From: Microbacterium esteraromaticum
GTDB lineage: Bacteria > Actinomycetota > Actinomycetes > Actinomycetales > Microbacteriaceae
DNA: 64,000 bases
Assembly (NCBI RefSeq): GCF_017303215.1
Contig: NZ_JAEMWU010000002.1
Location: 124,001-188,000, forward strand
Reading direction: 5' to 3'
Both the position numbers and the translations under genes were made by a program. The notes under the pieces were generated by a model. That model did not search any database and had not been told where the DNA came from. It was given only the letters and a program-made list of their open reading frames with translations. How positions within the stretch are numbered: the stretch's first letter is position 1; each line of letters starts with the position of its first letter. Positions 9,304-18,359 of this stretch are shown piece after piece.

Positions 9304-9320
9304 GGCCCTCCACGCGTTGT

Positions 9321-9356
9321 AAGAAGCCCGCCACCCTCTGGGGTGGCGGGCTTCTT
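9321..9356. terminator. Bidirectional terminator after rplQ
   Basis: A perfect 16-bp stem (AAGAAGCCCGCCACCC with its complement), loop TCTG. A-rich and T-rich arm ends make it usable on both strands. It lies between convergent rplQ and the acyl-CoA ligase gene. Confidence 0.85.
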
Positions 9357-9380
9357 CGCATCCGCTGGCGTAGTGAAGCG

Positions 9381-10952
9381 TTACGCGGCGCGAAGCTCCT
9401 TGCGCAGGATCTTGCCCGCGCTCGACTTCGGGATGGTCTCGATGAACTCGACCTGGCGCACCTTCTCGTGCGGGGCGACGCGCGCTGCGACGAAGTCCAT
9501 CACATCCTGGGCGCTGAGATCAGCATCCGCCTGACGCACCACGAAAGCCTTCGGGATCTCCTGGCCATCCTCGTCGTAGGCACCGATCACGGCGCTGTCG
9601 GCGATGAGCGGATGCTCGAGCAGGAGTGCTTCGAGCACGGCGGGCGCTACCTGGTAGCCCTTGTACTTGATGAGCTCCTTCAGGCGGTCGACGATCCGGA
9701 AGATGCCGTCGGAGGTGACGGTCGCGATGTCACCGGTGTGCAGCCAACCGTCGACGTCGAGCATCTCGGCGGTCGCCTCGGGGCGGTTCAGGTAGCCGCT
9801 CATGATCTGCGGGCCGCGCAACCAGAGTTCGCCGGCGGCGCTGGGGCCATCGGCGGGAACGTCGACGTCGATGCCGGTCTCGGGGTCGACGATACGGGCC
9901 TCGGTGTTGGGGACAAGCGGGCCGATCGACGACTTGTCGATGTCAGTGCGCTCGGCCGGGATGAGGTTGGCCGCCGGGCTCGTCTCGGTCATGCCGTAAC
10001 CCTGCACCACGCTGCAGCCCAGGCGCTGCTCGACCGCGGCCGCCAGTGCACCGTCCAGCGGCGCCGCCCCCGAGAAGATCACGCGCACCGACGACAGATC
10101 GTACTGGTCGACGATGGGGTGCTTCGCGAGCGCCACCGCGACCGGCGGAGCGATGAACACCCAAGACGTGCGGTGTTCCTGGATGATGCGCAGGAACTCG
10201 GGTAGGTCGAACTTCGGCATGGTGACCAGTCCGGCGCGCTGACGGATCGCGAAGTTCAGCAGCACCGTCATTCCGTAAATGTGGAAGAACGGCAGGATTG
10301 CGAGGATGCGGTCCTGCTCGCCGACGGTGAGCATGGAGCGGCACTGGGCAACGTTCGCGACCAGGTTGCGGTGTGTGAGCATCACGCCCTTCGGGCGACC
10401 CGTCGTCCCCGATGAATAGGGCAGCACAGCGAGATGCGTCGCCGGGTCGAAGACGACGTCCGGTGCGGCGTGGCCCTCTGCCAGCAGGGATCGCAGGTCC
10501 GGGTGGCCCTCTGCTCCGTCGAGCACGATGAGCCGGTCGTCGGGAATACCGCGCTGCGCGGCGGCTGCCTTCGCGCCCGCGAGCAGCGGTGTGACGGTGA
10601 TCAGCCACTCCGCACCGGCGTCCTCAAGCTGGTTCGCGATCTCGTCGGCCGTGTACAGGGAGTTGATGGTCGTCGCGGTGGCACCGGCACGCAGAATGCC
10701 GTGGAAGACCGTCGCGAACGCCGGGATGTTGGGGCAGAGGATGCCGATGCGTGAGCCGATCCCGATGCGACGGGCGGCGAGAGCACCCGCGAACAGGTCG
10801 ATCTGGGCGACGAGCTGTCGGTACGTCGTCTCGGCGCCGCTCGTGCCGTCGACGATCGCGACGGCATCCAGCTGAGTCTCGTCGAGATCGGCGAACAGGT
10901 ACTCGTGGATCGACGTGTTCGGGATCTCGATGTCGGGAAGTGTGCTGCGCAT
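9381..10952 (-). CDS. AMP-forming acyl/aryl-CoA ligase (4-coumarate-CoA ligase-like)
   Basis: Activates a carboxylic acid to an acyl-AMP and then an acyl-CoA. The 523-residue protein has the ANL-family motifs in order: YSSGTTGRPKG (P-loop-like), GYGMTE, the GYLNRPEAT ... WLHTGDIA hinge region, YKGYQVAP and the C-terminal PKSSAGKILRKEL with the catalytic Lys at about 514. It most resembles 4-coumarate-CoA ligases, but substrate choice cannot be read from sequence. The start at 10952 has AAGGAG upstream; an upstream in-frame ATG (11141) would run across the next gene's start. It stands alone between rplQ and a TSUP permease. Confidence 0.85.
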   Translation of the reverse strand: MRSTLPDIEIPNTSIHEYLFADLDETQLDAVAIVDGTSGAETTYRQLVAQIDLFAGALAARRIGIGSRIGILCPNIPAFATVFHGILRAGATATTINSLYTADEIANQLEDAGAEWLITVTPLLAGAKAAAAQRGIPDDRLIVLDGAEGHPDLRSLLAEGHAAPDVVFDPATHLAVLPYSSGTTGRPKGVMLTHRNLVANVAQCRSMLTVGEQDRILAILPFFHIYGMTVLLNFAIRQRAGLVTMPKFDLPEFLRIIQEHRTSWVFIAPPVAVALAKHPIVDQYDLSSVRVIFSGAAPLDGALAAAVEQRLGCSVVQGYGMTETSPAANLIPAERTDIDKSSIGPLVPNTEARIVDPETGIDVDVPADGPSAAGELWLRGPQIMSGYLNRPEATAEMLDVDGWLHTGDIATVTSDGIFRIVDRLKELIKYKGYQVAPAVLEALLLEHPLIADSAVIGAYDEDGQEIPKAFVVRQADADLSAQDVMDFVAARVAPHEKVRQVEFIETIPKSSAGKILRKELRAA

Positions 10953-11066
10953 GGGGATCTCCTTCGATCGCGCGTCCGATGTGGGACTCAGTCTCTCATG
11001 CTGTGACACGCAATGCCGAACCTGCGGGGCGCCGACCCCGTGCGCAACAGACACAGCGCGCGGGTT

Positions 11067-11072
11067 TAGTGT
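11067..11072 (+). promoter_or_regulatory. -10 box of the TSUP permease gene
   Basis: TAGTGT ends 7 bases before the GTG start at 11080, and no ribosome-binding site is visible. This fits a leaderless transcript. Confidence 0.5.
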
Positions 11073-11079
11073 TGACCGT

Positions 11080-11877
11080 GTGACTGAAGAGGATCTGTCC
11101 ATCACCCGAGAGCCTCGCGCGTACTTCACCTTCGTCTTCATCGGACTGCTGGCGGGCCTCCTCTCGGGGCTGTTCGGCGTCGGCGGCGGAACGGTGATCG
11201 TGCCCCTGCTCGTGCTGATGCTGCACTATGGTCAGCGCCGCGGTGCCGGCACGTCGCTCGCCGCGATCGTGCCGACGGCGAGCATCGGTGTCATCTCGTA
11301 CGCCCTGGCCGATGCGGTGGCCTGGATCCCGGCGCTCATCCTGGCCGGAGGCGCTGTCGTGGGGGCGCAGATTGGCACCTGGTTGCTGCCGAAGGTCTCA
11401 CAGTCGGCATTGCGCTGGGGCTTCGTGGCGTTCCTCGTCGCGGTCATCGTCAGCCTGTTCGTCGTGATCCCGTCGCGCGAGGCTGAGCTCGTGCTCGGGT
11501 GGGGCAACGGCATCGGCCTCGCGGGTGTCGGCGTCGGCACCGGCATCATCGCCGGGCTCATCGGCGTCGGCGGAGGCGTCGTCGTCGTGCCCGTGCTGAT
11601 GCTCGTCTTCGGCACCAGTGACCTGGTCGCCAAGGGCACGTCGCTGCTGATGATGATCCCCACCGCGATCTCGGGGACCATCGGCAACCTGCGTCACGGC
11701 AACGTCGACCTGCTGGCGGCCGGCATCATCGGACTCGCCGCTTGCACGACGACGGCGCTGGGCGCCTGGTTGGCGACGATCGTGGATCCGTTCGTCGGCA
11801 ACATGCTCTTCGCGGGCTACCTGCTGTTCATCGCGGTGCAGATGAGCGTGAAGGCCATCCGCGGACGCCGGCGCTGA
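11080..11877 (+). CDS. TSUP-family (TauE/SafE) membrane permease
   Basis: A 265-residue integral membrane protein with about eight hydrophobic segments in two similar halves. Each half carries the family GxGGG motif: LFGVGGGTVIVPLL near residue 33 and LIGVGGGVVVVPVL in the second half. Members export or import sulfite, sulfonates or other organic anions; the substrate here is unknown. The GTG start at 11080 was chosen because it begins the conserved N-terminal region and is preceded by a leaderless-type -10 box. An upstream in-frame ATG would overlap the divergent ligase gene. Confidence 0.85.
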   Translation: MTEEDLSITREPRAYFTFVFIGLLAGLLSGLFGVGGGTVIVPLLVLMLHYGQRRGAGTSLAAIVPTASIGVISYALADAVAWIPALILAGGAVVGAQIGTWLLPKVSQSALRWGFVAFLVAVIVSLFVVIPSREAELVLGWGNGIGLAGVGVGTGIIAGLIGVGGGVVVVPVLMLVFGTSDLVAKGTSLLMMIPTAISGTIGNLRHGNVDLLAAGIIGLAACTTTALGAWLATIVDPFVGNMLFAGYLLFIAVQMSVKAIRGRRR

Positions 11878-11938
11878 TCTCGCCCGCGCTGGAGGGTTTG
11901 TCCGGTCGTGGGCACCGGCGCTTCTGAGGCACGCTCGG

Positions 11939-11944
11939 TAGGAT
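11939..11944 (+). promoter_or_regulatory. -10 box of hadA
   Basis: TAGGAT lies 6 bases before the GTG at 11951; no ribosome-binding site. Leaderless-type promoter. Confidence 0.5.
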
Positions 11945-11950
11945 TGAGGG

Positions 11951-12415
11951 GTGCCTGTGAACAACGAACTGGTCGGCCGGGAGTTCCCGCCGACGGCCCC
12001 GTATCTGGTCGGACGAGAGAAGGTGCGCGAATTCGCCCGCGCAGTCTTCGCGGATGCTCCTCAGCACACCGACGTCGAGGCGGCCCGCGCGGCCGGCTAT
12101 GCCGACGTCGTTGCGCCGCCGACCTTCGCGATGGTCGTGCAGGACCTCACTCTTCAGCAGCTGCTCGCCGAGCCCGACTCGGGGATCGTGCTCGCCCGTA
12201 CGATCCACGCCGAGCAGCGGTTCGCCTACACGCGTCCGATCGTCGCGGGCGATGAGCTGACCGCGCAGCTGGCGGTCACGGGCATCCGCACTCTCGGAGG
12301 CAACGCGATGATCACGAGCGACGCGACGATCACCGATGGCGACGGCGCGCACGTCGTCACCGCCACCAGCGTTCTGCTGGTGGGCTCGGAAGCTACCGAC
12401 GAGGAGGCGAAGTGA
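11951..12415 (+). CDS. MaoC-like dehydratase, HadA-type subunit
   Basis: A 154-residue hot-dog-fold protein resembling the FAS1-like dehydratase region and HadA subunit. It pairs with the next gene. In mycobacteria HadA partners HadB to dehydrate 3-hydroxyacyl-ACP in type II fatty-acid elongation. Conserved blocks include VGREFPPTAPYLVGREKVREF and the VVAPPTFAMVVQ segment. It has no clear catalytic Asp-His pair, as expected for the non-catalytic partner. The stop overlaps the next start. The hadA-hadB-murB order is seen in other actinobacteria, but the precise acyl substrate is inferred. Confidence 0.8.
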   Translation: MPVNNELVGREFPPTAPYLVGREKVREFARAVFADAPQHTDVEAARAAGYADVVAPPTFAMVVQDLTLQQLLAEPDSGIVLARTIHAEQRFAYTRPIVAGDELTAQLAVTGIRTLGGNAMITSDATITDGDGAHVVTATSVLLVGSEATDEEAK

Positions 12416-12816
12416 TGGCCGAGTACACCGTTGGCGACATCGTCGCCGAGCGCACCGTGCACCTGACACGTGAGTCGCTGGTGCGTTACGCCGGGGCATC
12501 CGGTGATTTCAACCCGATCCACTACCGCGACGATGTGGCCGAGGCCGTCGGCCTTCCCGGCGTGCTCGCGCACGGCATGCTCACGATGGGGCTGGCCTCG
12601 TCGACGGTGCTGGCCGCGCTTCCCGCCGACGTCCGTGTGATCGACTACGGGGTGCGCTTCACGAAGCCGGTCGTCGTCGATCCCGAGCATGGCGCTGATG
12701 TGCACGTGCTCGCCAAGGTCGGCGCTGCCGATGAGACCTCGGCGCGCATCGATCTCACGGTGAAGGCCGCCGAGACCACGGTGCTCGCCAAGGCCCAGCT
12801 GCGCGTCGCGCTCTGA
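12415..12816 (+). CDS. MaoC-like dehydratase, HadB-type catalytic subunit
   Basis: A 133-residue hydratase-2 family protein. The hot-dog motif ASGDFNPIHYRDDVA supplies the catalytic Asp and His (D31, H36), and LAHGMLTMGL lines the active site. With the preceding subunit it likely forms the 3-hydroxyacyl-ACP dehydratase of fatty-acid synthesis, or a related enoyl-hydratase. ATG at 12415 was preferred because GAGGAGG lies 7 bases upstream; a GTG immediately before it is also in frame. It overlaps the hadA stop. Confidence 0.85.
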   Translation: MAEYTVGDIVAERTVHLTRESLVRYAGASGDFNPIHYRDDVAEAVGLPGVLAHGMLTMGLASSTVLAALPADVRVIDYGVRFTKPVVVDPEHGADVHVLAKVGAADETSARIDLTVKAAETTVLAKAQLRVAL

Positions 12817-12832
12817 AGGGGCGTCGGCTGAG

Positions 12833-13969
12833 ATGACAGAGATCGAACCCATCGCCCTGCGCGAGCTGACCACCCTGCGGACGGGCGCCGCCCCGCATCG
12901 GATGCTGGATGCCACCACGACCCCCGAGCTCATCTCCGCTCTCCGCGAGGTGTGGCAGGAGGGAGGCGAGTGGTTCGTGCTGGGAGGGGGATCCAATCTC
13001 TTCGTCGGTGACGAGCCGTTCGACGGCACGGTCATCCGCATCCTCACCACCGGTATCGAGGAGCTGCCGTCGCCGCACGAGGGCCGCATCCGGTTGCGTG
13101 TGCAGGCGGGGCATTCGTGGGACGACCTGGTCGCCTACGCGGTCGAGCGCGGATACGCGGGCATCGAGGCGATGAGTGGTATCCCCGGGACCGTCGGTGC
13201 GGCTCCCGTGCAGAACGTGGGCGCCTACGGGCAGGAGATCCAGGAGACCCTCGTCGAGGTCGAGCTGATCGACGAGCACGCCGACGACGCCGTCGTGGTT
13301 CCGGCCGCCGAACTCGGATTGGGGTTCCGTACCTCGGTGCTCAAGCACCACTACGGCGAGGTGCAGGAGCGCCGCGCCGTCATCCTCTCGGTGACCCTCG
13401 ACCTGGCTGTGACGGGCGATGGCGGACGCGTCGTGCGCGGTGACCAGCTGCGCCGGGCCCTGGGCCTGGAGGACTACGAGCCTGTGCCGCTGAGCTGGGT
13501 GCGCGCGCGGATCCTCGAGACCCGTGCGATGAAGGGGATGCTGCTCGACGAGGCCGATCCCGATACCCGTAGCGCGGGGTCGTTCTTCCAGAACGCGATT
13601 GTGTCCGAGGCCGTGGCGCGCACGCTGCCGGCGGAATGCCCGCGGTGGAAGGTCGAGCCCGACCTCGACGCGATGACAGTGATTCCGTTGGACGACTACT
13701 ACGGGCTCAGCCCGCGCGCCGAGCGGCCCGCGAGCATGGTGAAGGTCAGCGCCGCATGGCTGATCGAGAACTCGGGCATCCGCAAGGGCTTCAAACTGCC
13801 GCGTTCGCGCGCGGGCATCTCGACGAAGCACGCCCTCGCGGTGACCAACCGCGGCGGTGCGACCGCCGCTGAGGTGAGCGAGCTCGCCCGCTTCGTGCAG
13901 AGTCGCGTGCACGCCGAGTACGGTCTGCTGCTGCAGCCCGAGCCGGTTCTGGTGGGCGTCGAGCTCTGA
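12833..13969 (+). CDS. murB: UDP-N-acetylenolpyruvoylglucosamine reductase
   Basis: An FAD enzyme that reduces UDP-GlcNAc-enolpyruvate to UDP-MurNAc in peptidoglycan synthesis. The 378-residue protein has the FAD-binding motif LGGGSNLFVGD and the GIEAMSGIPGTVGAAPVQNVGAYG block. Active-site residues are R166 (GFRTS), S250 (SAGSFFQN) and E370 (QPEPVLVG). All are intact, and the arrangement is the type I (E. coli-like) class. It follows hadB by 16 bases and converges on the aspC-like gene across a long palindrome. Confidence 0.94.
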   Translation: MTEIEPIALRELTTLRTGAAPHRMLDATTTPELISALREVWQEGGEWFVLGGGSNLFVGDEPFDGTVIRILTTGIEELPSPHEGRIRLRVQAGHSWDDLVAYAVERGYAGIEAMSGIPGTVGAAPVQNVGAYGQEIQETLVEVELIDEHADDAVVVPAAELGLGFRTSVLKHHYGEVQERRAVILSVTLDLAVTGDGGRVVRGDQLRRALGLEDYEPVPLSWVRARILETRAMKGMLLDEADPDTRSAGSFFQNAIVSEAVARTLPAECPRWKVEPDLDAMTVIPLDDYYGLSPRAERPASMVKVSAAWLIENSGIRKGFKLPRSRAGISTKHALAVTNRGGATAAEVSELARFVQSRVHAEYGLLLQPEPVLVGVEL

Positions 13970-13973
13970 CGCC

Positions 13974-14056
13974 GCCGACACCCCCAGTTCACGCCGAGAC
14001 CCCTACGTGGCTGCGCAGCTACGTAGGGGTCTCGGCGGTAGAACGGGGGTGTCGAC
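13974..14056. repeat. Long palindromic intergenic element, copy 1
   Basis: An 83-base near-perfect inverted repeat between convergent murB and aspC. The core stem is CGCCGAGACCCCTACGT (13992-14008) with its complement (14021-14037), extended inward by the CTGCGCAG centre and outward by GTTC/GAAC, CCCCC/GGGGG and GCGACA-like arms. It probably acts as a two-way terminator. Its outer text GCCGCCGACACCCCCA and core GAGACCCC recur near 63.3 kb (copy 2). Confidence 0.75.
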
Positions 14057-14064
14057 GCGCGGGG

Positions 14065-15267
14065 TCAGGAGGCGAACAGGCGCTGCAGGCGCTGCACGCC
14101 CTCCAGCAGCTGGTCGTCGCCGAGCGCGTACGACAGGCGCAGGTAGCCGGACGGGCCGAAGGCCTCGCCGGGGACGACGGCGACCTCGGCCTGTTCGAGG
14201 ATCAGATCGGCCAGCTCGAGCGACGTCGTGGGAGTCACACCGCCCCAGGTTCGGCCGAGGAGGCCCTGCACATCGGGGTACACGTAGAAAGCGCCCTGCG
14301 GGTTGGGCACCACGAGCCCGTCGATCTTCGACAGCTCCGACACGATCAGACGGCGACGGCGGTCGAACGCCTCGCGCATCTGCTCGGCCTCGGTCTGAGG
14401 CCCGGTCAATGCAGCGATGGCTCCGCGCTGCGCGACGTTGTTGACGTTGCTCGACAGGTGCGACTGCAGGTTGGCGGCGATCTTGATGGCATCCGCCGGC
14501 CCCACCATCCAGCCCACCCGCCAACCGGTCATCGCATACGTCTTGGCGACGCCGTTGACCAGGATCGTCTGACCGGCGACCTCGGGCAGCGCCTCGACGA
14601 TCGAGGTGGCCTTGACGCCGTCGTAGGTGAGGTTCTGGTAGATCTCATCCGAGATCACCCAGATGCCGTGCTCGACGGCCCAGGCGGCGATCGCGGCGGT
14701 CTCGTCGGCCGAGTACACCGAACCGGTCGGGTTCGACGGCGAAACGAACACCAGCACTGTGGTGCGGTCGGTGCGCGCGGCTTCGAGCTGCTCGACGGTG
14801 ACCTTGTAGTCCTGGTCGGCGCCGGCGAACACCTCGACGGGCACGCCGTCCGCCAGGCGGATCGCCTCGGGGTAGGTGGTCCAGTACGGCGCGGGCAGCA
14901 GCACCTCGTCGCCGGGGTTCACCACGGTCTGGAAGGCCTGGTACACCGACTGCTTGCCGCCGTTGGTGATCAGCACCTGCGAGGGCGAGACTTCAAGGCC
15001 CGAGTCGCGCAGCGTCTTCGCGGCGACGGCTTCGCGCAGCGCGGGAAGTCCGGCCGCCGGCGTGTACCGGTAGTTGGCCGGGTCGGCGAGGGCCTCGGCG
15101 GCGGCATCCACGATGAACTGCGGCGTCGCGAAATCGGGTTCGCCGGCCGCGTACGAGATCACGGGGCGGCCTTCGGCCTTGAGGGCCTTGGCCTTGGCAT
15201 CCACCTTCAGCGTGGCGGACTCGGCGATGGCGGACAGCTTGCGGGAGAGAGGGGCGCGTTCGGTCAC
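14065..15267 (-). CDS. aspC: Class I PLP-dependent aminotransferase (aspartate aminotransferase type)
   Basis: Transfers amino groups between aspartate (or a similar amino acid) and 2-oxoglutarate. The 400-residue fold-type I enzyme has the subgroup Ib look: [32 protein letters not shown] with N179, [12 protein letters not shown], the PLP lysine K242 in [15 protein letters not shown], and R250. The C-terminus ends in the GYLRLSYA motif with the carboxylate-binding Arg. The start is GTG with a TACGAT box 7 bases upstream and no Shine-Dalgarno. In other actinobacteria this gene sits just before tRNA-Trp-secE; here 19 kb intervene. Confidence 0.88.
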   Translation of the reverse strand: MTERAPLSRKLSAIAESATLKVDAKAKALKAEGRPVISYAAGEPDFATPQFIVDAAAEALADPANYRYTPAAGLPALREAVAAKTLRDSGLEVSPSQVLITNGGKQSVYQAFQTVVNPGDEVLLPAPYWTTYPEAIRLADGVPVEVFAGADQDYKVTVEQLEAARTDRTTVLVFVSPSNPTGSVYSADETAAIAAWAVEHGIWVISDEIYQNLTYDGVKATSIVEALPEVAGQTILVNGVAKTYAMTGWRVGWMVGPADAIKIAANLQSHLSSNVNNVAQRGAIAALTGPQTEAEQMREAFDRRRRLIVSELSKIDGLVVPNPQGAFYVYPDVQGLLGRTWGGVTPTTSLELADLILEQAEVAVVPGEAFGPSGYLRLSYALGDDQLLEGVQRLQRLFAS

Positions 15268-15274
15268 GATCTTG

Positions 15275-15280
15275 ATCGTA
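15275..15280 (-). promoter_or_regulatory. -10 box of the aspC-like gene
   Basis: TACGAT on the minus strand, 7 bases before the GTG start. Leaderless-type promoter. Confidence 0.5.
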
Positions 15281-15298
15281 CTCGGGTGGCGCTACTCA

Positions 15299-15328
15299 TT
15301 GAATCCTCTCCCGCGCTGCTCGTAGCGT
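15299..15328 (+). promoter_or_regulatory. Candidate promoter of the PL8 lyase gene
   Basis: TTGAAT (15299-15304), an 18-base spacer, TAGCGT (15323-15328), giving a leader of about 35 bases before the ATG at 15371. It lies back to back with the aspC promoter. Confidence 0.45.
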
Positions 15329-15370
15329 CGGCGGCGATCGGCTGTGGCCGGCGCGACCGAAGGAGCTCGA

Positions 15371-17779
15371 ATGCACACGACCAGACGCGGATTCCTGCAG
15401 CTCGGAGGCACGGCGCTCGCCGCGTCGCTGATCCCCGGACTGCTGCCGAGCAGCGCCGGCGCGGCGCCCCCGCCGCTGTCCATCGCGGGAGGGACGGAAG
15501 CGCTGCGTGCGCGCTGGGTCGACGCGCTCACCAGCCGATCGATCATCACCGCCGATCCGACAGGGTTCGACGACGCCATCGCCGCGCTCGACCGGGGGAC
15601 CACTGCGCTGATGCAGCAGATCGCCCCCACCGGCACCCGGTACTTCACCTCGACCGACTGGACGGTTGGCGCCACGGATTTGCTGCGTTCGAACCAGATG
15701 CGGCTGAACTACGTCAACCTTGAGAAACTCGCCACGGCGTGGGCCACCCCCGGCTCGACGCACGAGGGGTCGTCCGAGGTGCTCGATGCGGTGCGCACGG
15801 GGCTTGCGCACATGCACGAACAGATCTACCACCCCGGCACCGCGTGGTGGGGCAACTGGTGGTCGTGGAACATCGGTGCCGCGCAACCCCTGGCCAATGT
15901 CATGGCGCTGATCCGCGACGAGCTCGATCAGGCCGACATCGACCGCTACTGCGTGGCGTTCGATCATTTCCTGCCCGAGCGCGACCCCCGACTCCAGCAG
16001 CATCCGAGCGGCGTGCAGGAGTCCAACGGCGCCAACCGCGTCGATATCTGCCAGGCCGTCATCGTGCGCGCCGTCGTCCAGCCCGATGAGCCGCTGCTGC
16101 GCGCGGCGGTCGACGCGCTCAGCCCCACCTGGCAGTACGTGACCGAGGGCAACGGCTTCTTCGCCGACGGCTCGTTTGTGCAGCAGTCCACCATTGGCTA
16201 CACCGGCACCTATGGTCTTGTACTGCTGGGCGGCCTGTCGAAGCTGTTCGCCCTGCTCGCCGATTCCGACTTCCCCATCGTCGACCCCACGCGCAGTAAT
16301 CTCACCGGTGTGATCGAGGGGTCGTTCGCGCCCTTCATGTTCAACGGGCAGATGATGGACGCGGTGCGAGGGCGTGCGGTCGCACGCTATGCCCTGCGCA
16401 GCAAGGACAATGGTGACGAGCTCATCGAGCACACGCTGCGCCTGGCGAAGGCCGCCGACCCCGATACCGCGGCACGATGGCGGGGTCTGTGCCGGCAGTG
16501 GATCGAGTCGAACGCTGCCGCCGACATCGCCGAGTCGACGAAGATCGGCCGCCGTGCACTGGTCGCGGAGCTACTCGACGCCGAGGTCGTAGCCAGACCG
16601 GATGCCACCGGCCCGCGGTTCTTCCCCGCGATGGACCGTCTTGTGTACCGTTCGACCGACGGCTCCTGGGCACTATGCGTCGCGATGTGCTCGAACCGGA
16701 TCGCGTGGCACGAAGGAACGGGCGCCGAGAACATGCGGGGTGTCAAGACCAGCCAGGGGATGACCTATCTCTACCTCGCTGACGACGACACGCACTTCGA
16801 CGATCACTTCTGGGCGACATCCGACCTCGAGGCGCCTGTCGGTGCCACCGTAGATCTCACTCCGCTGCCGGACAATCCGGAAGGGCAATGGGGTGAGACG
16901 ACCCCGGCGAACGAGTGGACGGGCGGCGCGACGCTCGACGAGTTCGCGGTCTCGGCCATGCACCTGGTCGCGCCGGGCGGAACCGGACTCGTCGCCCGCA
17001 AGGCGTGGTTCTTCCAGGACGATCTCGTCGTCGCGCTCGGCAGCGACATCTCGTCGCGCAGCGGGGCCGAGGTGCGCACGGTCGTCGAACACCGAAACCT
17101 CGGTGGCACTCCGCGCACACTCACCGTGGACGGCGAGGCGATCACCGCCCCGCGCACTCTGCGCGGCGCGCGCTGGGCGCACCTCGCCGACGTCGGCGGC
17201 TATGTGTTCCTCCCCGGCTCGCCCGCCCTGCGCGCCGAGCTGGTCGAGCGGCAGGGTCGATGGACCGACAACGCGACCCGTTCGGTGCCCGAGACACAGC
17301 AGGTGCGTCGCCGTCAGTACGCGACGCTGGCGTACACGCACGGACCGGATGCCACCGATGCGTCGACGTACGCCTATGCACTGCTGCCGGGTGCCGACGC
17401 GGCGCAGACTGCCGCCCGCGCCGGCGACCTCGGCGTGCGGGTGCTGCGCAACGACTCCGCCGTGCAGGCGGTGCGGTTGCCCTCCGGCGCGATCTGCGCC
17501 GCGGTGTGGGCAGGCGCCGCGTTCGACAGGGTGCGGATCTCATCGAGCGCGACGCTCATCCTCAAGAAGATCCCGACCGGTCTGGAGGTGTCTCTCGCCG
17601 ACCCCACCCAGACTCAGGACGCCCTGGACGTCGTGCTGGTCGGCATCGCCGGTGACCGCGTGTCCGGGCCGGACGCGGACCGCGTCTCGCTCACCCGCGT
17701 CCGATCCGAGGTACGACTGCGCGTCGATACCCGCGGCACCGCGGGCAGGTCGCTGCGCTTCTCGGTGCATCGACGCTGA
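15371..17779 (+). CDS. Tat-exported polysaccharide lyase family 8 protein with altered catalytic motif
   Basis: A secreted lyase-like protein of 802 residues of the hyaluronate/chondroitin/xanthan lyase family (PL8), whose members cleave acidic polysaccharides by beta-elimination. It begins with a twin-arginine signal (TTRRGFLQL, residues 3-11). The alpha/alpha-toroid half holds the aromatic patch GNWWSWNIGA (161-170), the Asn motif GANRVDIC with N222, and DGSFVQQSTIGYTGTYG (266-282) containing the general-base Tyr (Y281). The family's catalytic His, in the Q/D-H position of this motif, is Gln here (Q272). The C-terminal half is beta-rich, as expected. AAGGAG precedes the ATG. Substrate unknown; activity uncertain because of the Gln. 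Confidence 0.82.
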   Translation: MHTTRRGFLQLGGTALAASLIPGLLPSSAGAAPPPLSIAGGTEALRARWVDALTSRSIITADPTGFDDAIAALDRGTTALMQQIAPTGTRYFTSTDWTVGATDLLRSNQMRLNYVNLEKLATAWATPGSTHEGSSEVLDAVRTGLAHMHEQIYHPGTAWWGNWWSWNIGAAQPLANVMALIRDELDQADIDRYCVAFDHFLPERDPRLQQHPSGVQESNGANRVDICQAVIVRAVVQPDEPLLRAAVDALSPTWQYVTEGNGFFADGSFVQQSTIGYTGTYGLVLLGGLSKLFALLADSDFPIVDPTRSNLTGVIEGSFAPFMFNGQMMDAVRGRAVARYALRSKDNGDELIEHTLRLAKAADPDTAARWRGLCRQWIESNAAADIAESTKIGRRALVAELLDAEVVARPDATGPRFFPAMDRLVYRSTDGSWALCVAMCSNRIAWHEGTGAENMRGVKTSQGMTYLYLADDDTHFDDHFWATSDLEAPVGATVDLTPLPDNPEGQWGETTPANEWTGGATLDEFAVSAMHLVAPGGTGLVARKAWFFQDDLVVALGSDISSRSGAEVRTVVEHRNLGGTPRTLTVDGEAITAPRTLRGARWAHLADVGGYVFLPGSPALRAELVERQGRWTDNATRSVPETQQVRRRQYATLAYTHGPDATDASTYAYALLPGADAAQTAARAGDLGVRVLRNDSAVQAVRLPSGAICAAVWAGAAFDRVRISSSATLILKKIPTGLEVSLADPTQTQDALDVVLVGIAGDRVSGPDADRVSLTRVRSEVRLRVDTRGTAGRSLRFSVHRR

Positions 17780-17804
17780 GCACGCCACGGATACCGGTGC
17801 TATC

Positions 17805-18269
17805 TCAGCGCTCGACGAGGATGCCGTCCTCGTCGGCATAGAGCCGGGCGCCGGGGCGGAAGACGACGTCGCCGAACTCGACAGTGACATCGACCTCGCC
17901 GACGCCGTCCTTGGCGCTCTTGCGCGGGTTGGTGCCCAGCGCCTTCACTCCGAGCGGCATCCCCGCGATTGCGGCGCTGTCGCGCACGCAGCCGTGGATG
18001 ACGACGCCGGCCCAGCCGGCATCCACCGCGAGCTGCGCGATCATGTCACCCATCAGTGCGGTGCCGAGCGAGCCGGCGCCGTCGACGACGAGCACGGCAC
18101 CGTCACCGGGGGAGGAGAGCAGCGTCTTCACGAGCGCATTGTCCTGAAAGCAGCGCACCGTGCGGATCGGGCCCTCGAACGCGGTCACCCCGCCGAAGGA
18201 GCGCAGTTGAAGCGGGAGCGACTGCAGGGCGTCGCCGTGCTCGTCGTAGAGGTCTGCGGTGGAAGTCAT
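17805..18269 (-). CDS. rraA: RraA-family protein (RNase E regulator or HMG aldolase-like)
   Basis: A 154-residue RraA/MenG-like protein. Family features are FGG..F.GP.RTV near the N-terminus and GDMIAQLAVDAGWAGVVIHG followed by CVRD, which supplies the Arg-Asp pair. Family members either inhibit RNase E or act as divalent-metal 4-hydroxy-4-methyl-2-oxoglutarate aldolases / oxaloacetate decarboxylases; the name RraA does not settle which. It follows aceA on the same strand across a strong hairpin, a context compatible with a keto-acid enzyme. ATG at 18269 was chosen; a 20-residue upstream extension overlaps the aceA terminator. Confidence 0.8.
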   Translation of the reverse strand: MTSTADLYDEHGDALQSLPLQLRSFGGVTAFEGPIRTVRCFQDNALVKTLLSSPGDGAVLVVDGAGSLGTALMGDMIAQLAVDAGWAGVVIHGCVRDSAAIAGMPLGVKALGTNPRKSAKDGVGEVDVTVEFGDVVFRPGARLYADEDGILVER

Positions 18270-18306
18270 CGAGGCGTCCTGTCTGCGGGGTGATAGCGGA
18301 AAGAGA

Positions 18307-18340
18307 CGAGAGGTCGGATGCCGTGGCATCCGACCTCTCG
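18307..18340. terminator. Terminator after aceA
   Basis: A perfect 16-bp stem, CGAGAGGTCGGATGCC with its complement, around GT. It is built from an inverted pair of the GGATGC/GCATCC word. It lies between aceA and rraA, both on the minus strand. Confidence 0.75.
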
Positions 18341-18359
18341 GTGAGTCAGGTCAGCCGTG

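Noticed and set aside
12415-12816. hadB as part of a toxin-antitoxin or phage module
   Set aside because: Both MaoC proteins carry hot-dog motifs and the order hadA-hadB-murB is a known actinobacterial arrangement.
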